DNA of 64,000 nt from Anaeramoeba flamelloides (GCA_027625915.1 JANTQA010000012.1:15028501-15092500), one strand, 5' to 3'; shown: positions 37,403-49,656, counted from the stretch's first letter. The notes: generated by a model from the sequence alone, not told the origin. A program made the numbers and translations.

Positions 37403-37503
37403 AACAAATTTTACGCGTCGCGCACACGTGCGCCAACGCGTTTCATGACATCAAAAAAATCGTCATACCTATGATACATATATATATATATATATATATA
37501 TAT
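37366..37503. repeat. Two (AT)n tracts enclosing a CpG-rich double palindrome
   Basis: (AT)n runs lie at about 37366-37398 and 37477-37503. Between them, 37413-37441 reads as ACGCGT, then GCGCAC-AC-GTGCGC, then ACGCGT, with one- and two-base spacers: a 6+6 bp GC hairpin inside a second ACGCGT pair. Just right, ATGAC and GTCAT form another small hairpin. No gene here. Confidence 0.8.
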
Positions 37504-39234
37504 CCCAATTCAAATTTTTTAACACATCAAAATTCGATTTGTAAAAAAAAAATTCTTTAATCAATTAAGGAAGTAATACCAACTTAGAACCACCCACTAA
37601 TTTGAAAGTTTTAAAATTGTTTATAAATTATAATACTCACTAAAAAAATAAATAATTATCAATGCAAATAAATCATGGATGAAAATATTTTGGAGATGAG
37701 CACAACAAAAAATGAGATTGGTAAATTGATAAAAATTCTATTAGGAATTATTTATTGATCAAATGTTTTTATACCCATTAATTAATTTTATTTGAGTTCT
37801 TCTCTTTTTAACCACCCAAATTTTGCCTAATATTTATTTTTTTCTAAAATTTTGATCGAATAAAGCAAGTTCCATAATTATAAAAATAATATGAAAATAA
37901 AAACTAAACGATAAAATGTTTTATATATATTAAAAAAATCAAAATTATTAACAATTTGAATAAAATTTTATTATTGTAATTCTTTTAACCCTTTTAACCG
38001 TGTTAAAAATTTTGATTTTTTAATTTATATTCCAACATATTGATTATATATATACATATAGGTACTTTTATGAATAACATAAGATTGAGTATTAAAATAA
38101 AAATTTGTAACTTTGGGAAAAACCGAAAAAATTAAAGGATCTAAATTATTTCTAATTAATTTTTTCTGATGTTTCAACGATTAATAGTATCAAATTATTC
38201 TTTTTATTCAACCTATATTACTGAAACTAACATATTTAGTATATTTTGAGAGAAAAAAATAAAATTTACTTCCAAAATTCCACTTCGAAATTAAACAAAA
38301 AATTCTAAATAAAGTCCAATGAAAAAGATATTTTAATTTTTACTTGAATTATATTAATTCTAAATCTGAAAAAAATAAGAAATTATTTTTTAGAAAATAT
38401 AACAATAACAATTATCACTTTTGAAACTGTTAGTAAATTAACGTTGAATTTTTGTGTTTTTATAATATGAAGATCTCAAAGTAATTGTACTATTTTAAGG
38501 GTTACCACAAGAATAATTTTAAAATTATTCACTTTTTATTGATAAAAATTTCAATAATTTAAAAATTATTGAAAATTCTTAAATAACATATTTTCCAATA
38601 ATTTCAATTCACTAATGTTCTAAATAATGTTATACCACATTTTACACTAGTTTTTTTTATAAAAAACAAATTTAAAATTAATTTCTAAAGTGTCATACAA
38701 ACAAAATATAACTCAAGTAAAAAATTATCATATTATAAAAACATTATTAAAGTAATCTTTTTTTCACAAAATCTTTTTTTTTTTATTTTGAAGAGGATAG
38801 GGTTTGTTTGGACTGTGTTTACATTTTAATTTAGGAGATAACTGATAATTAGATTAAAAAAAAAAAATTAAAATACAAAAAATAGTTATCTACAATATTA
38901 AAAATAAGAACTTTAACCAATGATAATCTTGTATAATAATAGAATTTTATCATATATTTTTATTAACAAATTGATTTGTCAAATTAATTTTGAAATAAAA
39001 AAAAGTATTATTTGATATATTTTTAATAAAAAAACCAATTAAATAACAAATCATCTCAAAAAAATTTCTTTAACAAAAAAGGTAAAATAATTGTTCCAAC
39101 AAATCTCACTCCTTTTTTTTATTGACAAACAAAACTATTATTTTTATGTAAAAGTTTATAAAAAAAATTGGTTATAAAGTTTGTAAAACTTGAAGAATGA
39201 ATAACAATTATCTTATGTTATGTATGAAGCTATT

Positions 39235-39659
39235 TTATTTTGGCTCTTAGCAGATCGAAATTCAACTTGGTATGAATTTTAATATTAGTTAAAAAATAAA
39301 TTTTTAATTTTTTTTTTCTAAAATTAAAATTGTAGAAGGTAAGATTCATAACTTTTGAAAGTTCGAAAAAATTCTGATTTTCGGTATTACCAGATTGAAA
39401 TTGTTTCTTGAGTAAAACTTTATTTGGTATCTTTTTAAAATTTGCATTTGTTTTTATGGTAAATTGAGTAAAATGAAAATTAATATTTAAATTATCAAAC
39501 CTAAAATTCAAATTTTTTATTAAATACCTTTCAACCTATTAGATTTAAACTCTTAAATTCGGATTTGTGAATAAAATCAAATGTCAAAAATTTATTTTTT
39601 TAACTAACTATTTAATTTCATACCAAGTTGAATTTCGATCAGCTAAGAACCAAAATAAC
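39235..39659. mobile_element. Inverted-repeat element, family L
   Basis: About 425 bp with ~70 bp arms: GATCGAAATTCAACTTGGTA on the left (about 39252) against TACCAAGTTGAATTTCGATC on the right (about 39621), both flanked by CTTAG/CTAAG and TTTTGG/CCAAAA. The exact termini and target duplication are unclear. Confidence 0.62.
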
Positions 39660-40150
39660 ACCACACCACATATAAGACAAGATGCTCTTATTTTCAATCT
39701 TCAGGGATTGTAAACCTTAAACACACCTTGATTTATATCATTTTGGTGTCCTATACAGTCAAATAAAACTAATTATAATTTTATCACAAGGTTGCAATTA
39801 GAAAGGGATAATTAAATATCTTGAAATATTATTTTTAATTGATTTTGAAGAGATCTTTGGTCTTTACAGAAATAAATCAGGAAATTATTTAGTACTTGAC
39901 TTTAAAAATTTCCTTTATTAATTGGAAAATAATTGTATATAAGGGATGCAACAAGTTATACAAGTCGACAAGGTGTTTGAAAAGTAGAGCTAAACATCGG
40001 ATAAAGTGAAATTTATGATTGTTTAGATTTTATGTATGCCCAAATCGTGATTCTAGATTTTTTCAAACTAATTCTAATCAAAAATCATTTTTTTTCTTAT
40101 TACTTTCTTGTTTGTTATTTTTTATTATTATTTAAAGACCCACAATCAAA

Positions 40151-42966
40151 ATGGAAATAGAAACCGAAACATTTGATCCAAACAAGTATTTAGTTACAAA
40201 ACCAGGAAACAAAATCAGTAACCAGTCCATCTTAAGGGGATCACAACGAATCATTTTATCAGGTAAATCCATCATTAAAGAAAATACAATGATCCGAGGT
40301 GATTTAGCAACAACTTCCTTTGGAAAGTTTTGTATCATTGAAAAGGATTGTATTATCAAGCCACCCTATCGAAGATTCCAAAATCAGGTGGTTTTTTACC
40401 AATTATCAATTGGCAATTTTAATATCATTGGCGAAAATTCGGTTATTTCTTCTGCTAGTATTGGCAACTTTGTTGAAATTGGAAAGAATTGTATTATTGT
40501 ATGTTTTTTTGTTTTTTTTTTCTTTTTTTGTTTTGTGCTGAAAATCTTCTTTTTTTTTTATCTAATAAAAGAAAAAACAAAAGCATACTTTCAATCCAAT
40601 TTCCTCCAAGAGAAATTAATATTACAATTAGTTATATTCTCCAAATTTTACTTCCAGCTTTTTTTTCCATTTATTCTGGTTCAAATTAAAAAGAAGAACA
40701 AAATTTTTTTCTTTTTATTTAATATTATTTTCAGAAACAAAAAGAACCAATACATTTTATAAGTTCTGAAAAGGTATTTTGTTTATTCACAAAATTAGAT
40801 TTCAACAATCTTCTGTTTAATCGCTAAAAAATATTCATTAAAAAATAAAAAAGGAAAAAGATCTTTGAAGAAAAGATAATTCTTTTGGTTTCTTGTATTA
40901 AAACAACACTTCAATAATAATTCTCAATTCAATTTTCAAAATGCGGGGGTTAAAATGTTCAACAATTTTTTAAAGCTTTTTGAAATTAAACTTTTTTCAA
41001 AAACTTACTATTCCTGTTAGATGAATAACAAGTGTAACAAAATTTCGCTTAATAGGACTTATCGTTAAGGGTTAAAAGCATGAAAGCTCTAGTACCAGTA
41101 CAAAAGCAAAAAATGGCCATTTTTTTTAGTCATTTTTTTTTAAATTAACTTTTTTGGAATATCTACAAATGATAGTTTTGAATCAAGTATTTGTATAAGT
41201 TTGATTACTATTAATTGTAAAATATAAAGATTAAAATTTTCATTCAGCTTTCCAAAAAATCAATTCCAAGAATAAAAATAAATATATCAAAAGTCCACAA
41301 TTCTAAAAGGGAAATTAAGAATTTAAGATGATTTTAAGAATTAAAAAATTTGAACTGTTACTCAATTAAAAAACGCCTTTTTTGGAAAGCTGAATGAAAA
41401 TTTTGTTCAATTTATTTTGCAACAAATAGTAGTAACCATTTTTACATTTCAGGCAACCTTTTGTTCATGGAGTTTTTGAAAAAGGAGCTTGAAAAAAAAT
41501 GACAAAAAAAATGGCATTTTTTTGCTTTTATATCGGGACTGGGGCTTTAAGGGTTTATCTGTTAAAGAGAGAATTTTGAAGTGACTAAATTCATAGCTCC
41601 TAATCCAAAGAGTGAATAAACACAGTCATTAGAAGTATTTTAAACTTAATTTTGTTTTTGAAAAAAAAGAGAGAATATTTTTCGAGTTTTGGATTTATTG
41701 TTAAGGATTAAAGTTTAAAAAACTTTTTCTGTAAAGAGGGAATTTTGAAGTGACTAAATTCGTAACTTCTAATCCAAAGAGTGAATAAAAACATTAATTA
41801 AACGCATTTTATACTTAATTTAGTTTTCTAAAATAAAATTAAAAGAAGAGGATCTACAAAAAAAAAAATTTCCATTAATTCAGCCATTTTAAAAAAGTGA
41901 GCACATTTTTTTTTTTTTTTAAAGATTGTCAGAATTAAAACTTTTTAAAACTTTTCTATTTTAATAAAGTGTTGGCTTTTTTAAAACTTTTTTAAAGTTT
42001 TCTATTTTAAAAAAGTGAGGGATCAACCTTAAAATATTAGGTAGAGGTTGAGTGGGAAGAAAAGCGCTTTTTTTTTTAAGAGTTTTCACTTTATTAAAAT
42101 AGAAAACGATCAAAAAGTTTTAATTCAGGCAATCTTTAAAAAAAAAAATTTCCTCATGTTTTTAAAATAGCTGTATTTACCAGAAAAATGTTCAAATTAT
42201 CTTGGGAAACTGTTCATACTTTTTAAGATCGTAAATATGCAATACTTTTATTTTTTTCTCATAATTAGAGTTCAAAAGGATTACATCTGTTTTAAAAAGG
42301 TGTGGACTAAAACTTTTTAAAGTAGTTATAAAACAATTGATTAATTTAAATAGACCTATTTTCATTCTCTATTTAAAACTTTTCTTATCATAGTTTTTTA
42401 AAATGACTTTAATATTAGAAAAAGATTTCATCAAGAAAATTATACAACCAATTAAAAAATATTTATTTTCAAATATTAGTCAAAGAGATAAATATTGTTT
42501 CCTATTTTACTGTTCAAATAACACCTAAACAATCTTTTTGTCCCACCTAAAAATTATGAATTTTTGATTTACTTTATTTGAATAATAAACTATATTTCAA
42601 AATTTGTGACTCACCTTAAAATAATAAATTGAAAACAAAAATATATTCTTTAGTATTCAACGGCAACTAATAATTAAATCTTATTAAGAATTCACTTTTA
42701 AATTATTACAGACACAAAAATCTGGTATTTTAAAAATTGAAAAAAAAAATAAAATAAAACAAAAAAAAAGTGAATAAAAATTTTTGAAAAGAGAATTACT
42801 TATTTTTTATTATTGGGTTTTCATTGAAAAAAGGTAAACAAGAAGTTTTTTATAATAAATATATACATTTTAAAAGACATTACAGAGTCGAAAATTTCTT
42901 TATATTAATTTATATTTTTGAAGATTCTTTTTTTTTCTTAAAAAAACCAAAATGAAAATGAAAATG

Positions 42967-42998
<32 letters not shown>

Positions 42999-45682
42999 GA
43001 AAAACAATAATTTGAATAATCAAACCAAATTTAATAAATTTGAAAAAAATGATTTTTATCTAAAATTTGAAAATATTTTTTTGATAAATATATGGGACAA
43101 AACCCTCAAAACCACACCCAATAACATTATAAATTGAGTCAAAATTTTTGAAAAATAGTTTAAATGGGAAAAAAAATTTACTTTGAAAACCTCTATTTGT
43201 AAAAGAAAAATAGGAAAATGTTAAACTAATGGATTACTATTTTCATTTCTCTTTATTTGTTTGATACCTTTTTTATTACACGTTTTGGTAAATTGATAAT
43301 GAACTCAGAATCCCAAATGAAATGAATATTGAAGAATTGAAAAAAAATAATCAGCCGAAATTTTAACCTATTTAAATTTCACTGCTAATAATGATAAAAA
43401 TTAATAGAGCCCGGGAATGGGAAAATAAGTTTATTTTAAAAGAAATACTTAATAAATTTAAATAAGATATTCAACCTTGAGTCAATTAAAAAACATCAAA
43501 CAACAGTTTTATTATTACTTTAAAATCCAACAAAATGTGATATCATAAAAACAAGAAAATATTGTTTAAAATATGTTAAATCATTGTATTTTAGAAACAA
43601 TAAAACAAAATACCCAAAAAATACAGTTTAAAATTTGTAACATAAGGTATTTTCAAAAAAATCGGGAATTTTTTTTTTACATTTTATAAAAAATTCCCGT
43701 TGATAGTGGATTCAATTCGTAAATTTCCAATACCAAATTAAGTTTAATATTAATACTGATTGAATTAATGACTGTTATATTTATTTCAAAATATGTTGAC
43801 CAAATTATTATCAAAAAACGAAAAAAAAAATCAGTACTTTTTTTGGAGAAAACGATGTATGGACAAGTTCAATAAAAAACAGGCAATATGAAAAGCATAC
43901 AAACGATTTTTTATACAATAAAATACAGTTATAAGTTTTCCCTTCGATTCCAAATTTGTTGAGATCTAACAAGTTATGAAAACCGTTTTTTTTTTTTTGA
44001 TCAAAAAGAAAAAAATAATCACCTATTTCCAAGATTAAAAAATATCATAAAAAATCGAGATCAGAAATTTTGAAATCTTTTTTTTTTTTTTATTTTGAAG
44101 GGAGGAAATTAATTTCCTCTTACAGCTGTTAGGTTTTCCATAATTCAAAAGAATTGAATAAAATCTTTGATTTTTCTCCATTCTTTTAAATTCTGGAAAA
44201 CCTAGGCACTTGAAGGCACTTTCCCTAATTTTTAAATTTTTGTTTAGAAATTTTAATAAATAACATAATTTTCGTTATCATTAACCAATGATAAGATAAA
44301 TAATGAGTTTTTGTTACGAATAATATCAAAGATATTATTCTTATTGTTTTTGTTAATTTGGGTTAATTCTTTAATCCAAATTGTTCGATTTTTTTCATAG
44401 AAAAATTTTGAAATCTTTAATTAAGGTAATGCCATACTAACAATCAAATTGAATTTTTATAAAGAATCAATAAATGATTATTGACAATTTTGGATCTTTG
44501 AATAGTTTTTTTTAAAATTGGCTTTAATAAAGATATTTTAAAATAAATTTTCCACTCTTTTTTGAAAATAGCTTATATAATTTTCATTTTCGTTTTTAAC
44601 TTTATTTATAACGAATTTTCATTTTAAATGGATATTAAATTTTATTGTTTTTTTTTTGATTAATAATTCTTTTGATAACTAAAAGTATGTTAAATAAATA
44701 TAAAACATTTCCTAGTCAAATGGGGGCAGTTGTAGGGGAGTTAATTACATGAGTTTAAAGTTTTTGGATGAATATTAGAAGAAAAACAATTAATAAGCAA
44801 ATTTCAAAATTGAAATCTTTCTTTTCATATTTTTGAACAATTTTACTTTTTTCATTTAATTTTTTTTTTTTTTGATGCATAATTGATTTGCAAATTTTTT
44901 TTATTATTGCAAGATCGATAGTCACTTGATAAAAAAGTACATGCCAAATGTAACTGAAACAGGGAAAATGATTGTAGAGAAATAATATTGGTTTATAATT
45001 GAATTTTATTTGGATCCTCAATTGAAGATCAAAATGAACATTGTTGTTTTTCTCAATAATAACCTAAGAATTTGGGTTTTTCAATTTTCAAGAAAATATA
45101 TTCATTAATTAAGTTCTATTTCATATGGATATCAACTATTCTTTTATATGTATTATTCTACTTATTTATTATTTATTCTTCAAAGGTCAATAATAAAAAA
45201 TAATTGTTATTTGAAACAAATATTGAGTCTCCTTTGACTGAAACATAGTTTATAAAGTTTTTTTTTTTTTTTGGAAAAAAATTATTAAAAAATAAAGTAA
45301 GGATTTAATATGAAATGAGCTTTAGACAAAAAATAAATTCAAGGAAAGGATACTTTGGATTTTTTTTTTTTTGAATAAAAATTGTTGAAATCTGAATTAT
45401 TTATTAAATTAAAATCTTTTTTTTTTTTATTAATTTAATATTTTATTAATTACATAAAAAAAAAATTATGATTATTATTATTAGGAACGTGGATGTATTT
45501 TAAAAGATTGTTGCAAGATCCTCGATGGTACAATTCTTCCTGCAGAAACGGTTGTTGCACCGTATCAAATATATGGAGGTAAACCTGGTAAATTGATTGG
45601 AACCTTACCAGAAAGTAGATTAGAAAAATTTCAGGATTATTGTATTGAACTTTATAATTCATTTATTCCAAAAAAAAAATAA
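40151..45682 (+). CDS. DCTN5: Dynactin subunit 5 (p25)
   Basis: Exons 40151-40498 and 45485-45682 join in phase 0 (donor GTATGT, acceptor TTATTAG) to give 181 residues; human p25 has 182. Landmarks are NKYLVTKPGNKISNQSILRG, MIRGDLA, the IIKPPYRRF segment, IGNFVEIGKNCII and, after the splice, CILKDCCKILDGTILPAETVV. The hexapeptide pattern builds a left-handed beta-helix. p25 sits at the pointed end of the dynactin actin-like filament with p27, p62 and Arp11, and helps select cargo for dynein. The ATG at 40151 is the first in frame and matches the family N-terminus. The odd feature is the 5 kb intron, far longer than the mature coding sequence. Confidence 0.95.
41030..41860 (+). repeat. Two tandem family F units, the first split by a foldback element
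   Basis: Unit 2 (about 41685-41855) repeats unit 1 closely: GAATTTTGAAGTGACTAAATTC, then CTAATCCAAAGAGTGAATAAA, then ACTTAATTT-GTTTT. The start of unit 1 (ACTTATCGTTAAGGG, near 41060) is separated from its remainder (from 41547) by the insertion at 41074-41546. Confidence 0.62.
41074..41546. mobile_element. Foldback element with ~175 bp arms and 9 bp target duplication (family O, Mutator-like?)
   Basis: Flanked by TTAAGGGTT at 41065-41073 and 41547-41555. Unit 2 of the F repeat shows the empty site once (TTAAGGATT). Inverted arms (about 41086-41259 and 41378-41546) share AAAAGCAAAAAATGSCATTT and CATTCAGCTTTCCAAAAAA. A 9 bp duplication with long inverted arms is the usual signature of Mutator-like elements; no transposase is present. 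The left end has about 12 unpaired bases. Confidence 0.72.
41881..42173. mobile_element. Family E inverted-repeat element, copy 3
   Basis: 293 bp. Left CAGCCATTTTAAAAAAGTGA pairs with right TTTTTAAAATAGCTG followed by TA. Inner arms share GAATTAAAACTTTTT and CTATTTTAATAAAGTG with their complements. This is the best-preserved copy of the family. Confidence 0.62.
43645..44573 (+). mobile_element. Family D TA-flanked element, copy 3, interrupted by a retroposon
   Basis: TA at 43643-43644 and 44574-44575; termini are AGGTATTTTCAAAAAA and TTTTTTGAAAATAGCT. Subtracting the 322 bp insertion and one 16 bp duplicate leaves 591 bp, against 587 bp for copy 2. Shared blocks include AATACCAAATTAASTTTAAT, TTTGGAGAAAACRATGTATG and CAAGTTATGA. 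Confidence 0.78.
44081..44402 (-). mobile_element. A-tailed SINE-like insertion inside family D copy 3
   Basis: 322 bp bounded by a perfect 16 bp direct repeat AAATTTTGAAATCTTT (44065-44080, 44403-44418). The T-run at its left edge is a poly(A) tail on the minus strand. Just inside lies an 18 bp perfect palindrome (44102-44119, GAGGAAATT/AATTTCCTC), and a hairpin AGGTTTTCCATAATTCAAAA...CTGGAAAACCT follows. Copies D1 and D2 lack it. No open frame; not similar to the B family. Confidence 0.75.
44710..45090 (+). repeat. Family M dispersed repeat, copy 2
   Basis: Collinear with 5420-5800 (TCAATTGAAGATCAAAA, AATAACCTAAGAAT, AAATTTCAAAATTGAAATC). No terminal structure recognised. Both copies lie within about 1.1 kb of a family D element, but in different relative orders. 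Confidence 0.5.
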
Positions 45683-48600
45683 AGAAATTAAAAAAGATTG
45701 ATATTCTTAAAAACAAATTTCAATAAAACCAATTTCAATGAGGGTGTATTACAAATTAAAGGTTTTATATTATAATTAAAAATCATATAAATAATAATAA
45801 ATCTATTATCAAATAAAAAATAAAATATTTTTTTAGGATAATAATTGATTTATTGTTATTTTTATAATTAATATAAGTTTCTCAATTTTATTTATGAAAA
45901 CCTTTTTTTTTCTTAAATTTTACATTTTTCTAATCTTTTCTCGGGAAGGAATTGAAATTTTTGAAAGTTTCCTTAACTAAACCTTTATATTTTATGATAG
46001 CTCCCCCAATTATTCTCTTTAAATTTTCCATTTGAAATAAAAAATGGAAAGTTTCAACATTTTTTTTAGAATTATATTATCATTTTGTTTGTCTTTTTCA
46101 CTTGAAATTGAATATTACAAACTTGTGATTTTTTTTGTTTGATGAGTTTATTAATATTTTAATTTCTTTGTTCTATTGTTTTGAAAATAAATTATATTTC
46201 TAATAAAATCCAAAATCACCGAAAGATGGTTTCAAAAAGTACTGTTGTGTTTTGGTAAGATGAGTCATCGTTCGTGTCACCAATGAAAATTCTTTTATCA
46301 AAGATGATAACCAATAAGAGATTAAAAAACTGATACTAAGTAAATTGTTTTTATTTAAAACAATTTTAATATTTCAAAAAAAAGAATTATAATTATTATT
46401 GATGGAAGAAGTGTAAATTAGACTTCAGATGTTCTTTTACTTAAATTCCCTTTCTGATAAGGGTAATTTGAGGTAAAATCCTAGATTCCACTATTTTTCA
46501 AGGGAAAGATAGACAAAATGATTTTTAACGTTTAAAAAGCAAAGCAAAAAAAATTGAAAAGATATAAGAAATAAGAAAAAAAAAATTTAAAAAGGGTTTA
46601 TAAGAAGCAATTGTTAAAATATCAAAAAAAAAAAAAAATCAAAATTATATTAAATAAAGAACACCCAAAATTACACCATAATAATATTTGGTTCATTTAA
46701 TTTAATTTTATAATTAGTCATGAATTGTTGATTTGGGGATTTTGTTTAATTGTTGTAATTTCTTTTTTCTTTTTTTGATTGGATTGTTTTTAAACCTTTG
46801 GAGATTTTTTCTATTATTTTTCTTTTTAATTTTCTAGTTGTCTATATTACCGCGCTTTATTAATTTTGTATTAGAATGTGACAACTCGGTCTTTTTCCTT
46901 TGTAAATCTTCTTCTCAATAAAAAGAAGATTCTGCCAGATAAAAAATGAAAAACAAATAAAAATACTAATTATTAATTTCACATATTTAAGATATATTTT
47001 ACTCAATTTCTTCCCGCTTGTTCATTTTAATTATTTGATAAATAATTTATTGGATAAGATTTTCATTACTGATTAGATTATTTTTTACTATATCATTAGA
47101 ATTTTTTTTTTTTTTTGTCATACCATTTCATTTTTATTATTAATATTATGCCAGTAACCGTAATATCTTAAAATATTTTTTTACAAAGATATTCCAAAAA
47201 AATGCATTTTTAATCTTAGATAAGGTATTTCCAATAAACAAGGTTAAAATTCTTTTAAAATAGAATGAATAAACTCGATCTTCATAAAAAATATAAATAC
47301 CTAATATTTACAATCAATAATTTATTGTTTATTAAGTAACAATAGTTTTTGTTTTTTAGCAAGGTATTGTATAAATAAAAGTAATTAAATTTTATAAAGT
47401 AGTAAAAAAAATCCCGGGGCAAGATTTTTAATTGTGAATATTAGTAAAATTTTTATGTAATTTCATTTATTTACTATCAAATCCTTTTTTGAAGAATAAA
47501 ACTTTAAAAATTATAACTCACACACTTATTAGAATGATGATTAAAGAAATCACAGTTGTTCAAAACACCATTCAATCAATCAAAAAACAAGAATAAAAAT
47601 TATCATTTTCCAAACTCTAACAAACCTGAATAAAACTCGATATTTTAAAAAAAAAGTTGATCTAATTATGGCTATCAAACAAATACTCGAGTATTCTAGA
47701 GACCCCTTACTTTGATGGACTTTAGGTAGGTTTATTACTAATCTCATAAAAAAATTGGTTATTTATAATAAGGATTTGATTGAAAATAAATGAAATTACA
47801 CAAAAATTTTACTAATATTCAGAATTAAAAATCTTGTCCGGGATTTTTTTCATGTCAGGTATTTTTTTCCCTGTTATAATCTAAATTTATGATTCATACT
47901 TACTTATTTACAAAGAAAAAAAAATAATCTGGCTTCAGTTAAACTTTAGGAATGAATATCTTTGAAATTATAACTGTTTTTATTCGCTTGAAGGTTGATA
48001 TATATATTAAGGTAATCATGTTTATTAAAAGAATAACAATTTTTTTCTTTTTAGAAATTGTTTTTTTTTTTACTTCTCTTTTTCTTCACCTGAAATATTT
48101 TAAAAATCAAGTTTTCTAGGTTTTCGTTCGATTTTAAAATTAGGGTTTTAGATTCAAGTAATTTATGAAGAAATTTTATTCTATTTCCTCTGAAACAAGA
48201 ATTACAATTAGTAATGTAATTTACCTTTGTTTTCGAAAATTAAAAATCAGATAATTCGAGAAAAGATCAAAATAAGGATTCTAGATCTTTCTCTTTAACC
48301 ATTTTAAAATGAAAAGAGAAGGAAAAACTTTAAATTTGAATTTTTGTTTATTTTTTAAACAAAAGTCTTTTTTCGAATATTTACTCTAAGATTTATTATT
48401 ATTATTATTTATATATGACTTAGAATCCGGGGATAATGTACTCTTTTACCAAATCTTAGAATTGATCCATAATCAAAAAATAGCAATATTTAGTAGAGCT
48501 AAGTTGTTTGTTTAAATGATTGGGAAGATCAAGTTAATAGAACCAGAAAGAAGGTAAAGATAAAAAATGTTTTCATTGATCAAGTTTACCACCCACTACA

Positions 48601-49656
48601 AAAATAAAATTTTATTCACCATTTCTCAGTTTATTTTTTTTTAGACTCATATTTCACTTTAGTACAGAGAGGGTTGCACACACCCAATGATAAACAAAAA
48701 CGTTAGTGCTCTCACTTTTCAAGAACTGTAAATGTAACCTAAAATTTCATAATCCATTTTTAGAAAAATAAAAGTCCTCTAATCAACCCGAAATACATAA
48801 AGTATTCCAACTTCAAGACACATTATTTCTTCATTGTCATTTAAAAAGAACCAATAGATACCTTTTACTTCTTGAATTGTTGTATTTATTGCTAAAAAAA
48901 TAGCTAATTTTAGTACATTATCACCGGACTCAAATCACATTTTAAGAATTTTTTTGAAATTTATTTCTTTAATTTTCAAAAACAAGTCCCATTCCATTCA
49001 TTCCTCATCAAATTATAAAACTTTCGTTTTAAAACTGAACCGCTTAAAATTTTTTTTACGAGAAAAAAAATTACACACTGCAAAGTTCGTATTTTTCAAA
49101 AAAATATGTTTGAAAAACGTAAAGCACTTCATTTAAAAATTGAAGGAATGCTATATTGAACAAAATACCCAAAAGAAAAAAAAATAAAATAGTACTGACA
49201 TTGTAACGTAAGACATATTATCCATAATACACTTTCTTTTTATCAGTTTCCTATTATAAAAATTTTGTTTTAAAATTGATTGTTCAAGTTGATTTCCCTT
49301 ATATATTATTTTGGAAATTTAATAACTGGTATATTTTCAAACAATTAATCAAGATCAAAAAGATACAAGGTAAAAAATCTCTAAAAGTAAAGTTAAAATT
49401 GATTAAATGATAAACCAAACCATATTTTGAGAGTTTTTATTGATGTGACATAATGAATAATAAATTCGATAAATATATATATACATAAATAAATTACCAT
49501 AAATTAAAATCTTATATAGATATTATATAACCTTTATAATATTTCTATAAAAAGAATAAATAATTGTTTTGAGTAATAAAAAAAAAATAAAAAAAAAAAA
49601 AAAAAATTTAAATTAAGTTAATAAAGAATTCGTAAAATATGTTAGTAACATTGATT
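45683..49656. other. Intergenic region between DCTN5 and SIN3
   Basis: About 4 kb where the two genes' 3' ends face each other. It contains one clear inverted-repeat element (about 47404-47851). The short frames here are AT-rich chance frames. Confidence 0.65.
47404..47851. mobile_element. Inverted-repeat element, family K
   Basis: About 450 bp with ~90 bp arms: left AAAAAAATCCCGGGGCAAG then TAGTAAAATTTTTATGTAAT, right ATTACACAAAAATTTTACTA then CTTGTCCGGGATTTTTTT. Arm identity is high. Target duplication not resolved; no coding capacity. Confidence 0.68.

Larger units (their letters stand above)
32362..40150. other. Longest intergenic region, 7.8 kb
   Basis: Between the zinc-knuckle gene and DCTN5, which share orientation. 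It contains (TA)n near 32408-32429, element C2 (32929-33323), SINE-like B2 (about 34101-34335), a CA/TA microsatellite near 35797-35836, the (AT)n-flanked CpG-rich palindrome (37366-37503) and inverted-repeat element L (about 39235-39659). No exon could be supported on either strand. Confidence 0.65.
40499..45484 (+). other. 4,986 bp intron of DCTN5, a nest of transposable elements
   Basis: Left to right it holds a foldback element with 9 bp duplications (41074-41546), the F repeat pair it sits in (about 41030-41860), an E element (41881-42173), a D element (43645-44573) interrupted by an A-tailed insertion (44081-44402), and an M repeat (about 44710-45090). A 61-codon Lys-rich frame (42952-43137) is too weak to call a gene. 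Confidence 0.85.

Noticed and set aside
42952-43137. 61-codon Lys-rich frame inside the DCTN5 intron
   Set aside because: Half is simple AAA/GAA repeat; the remainder is short with no recognisable motif, so it cannot be told from chance.
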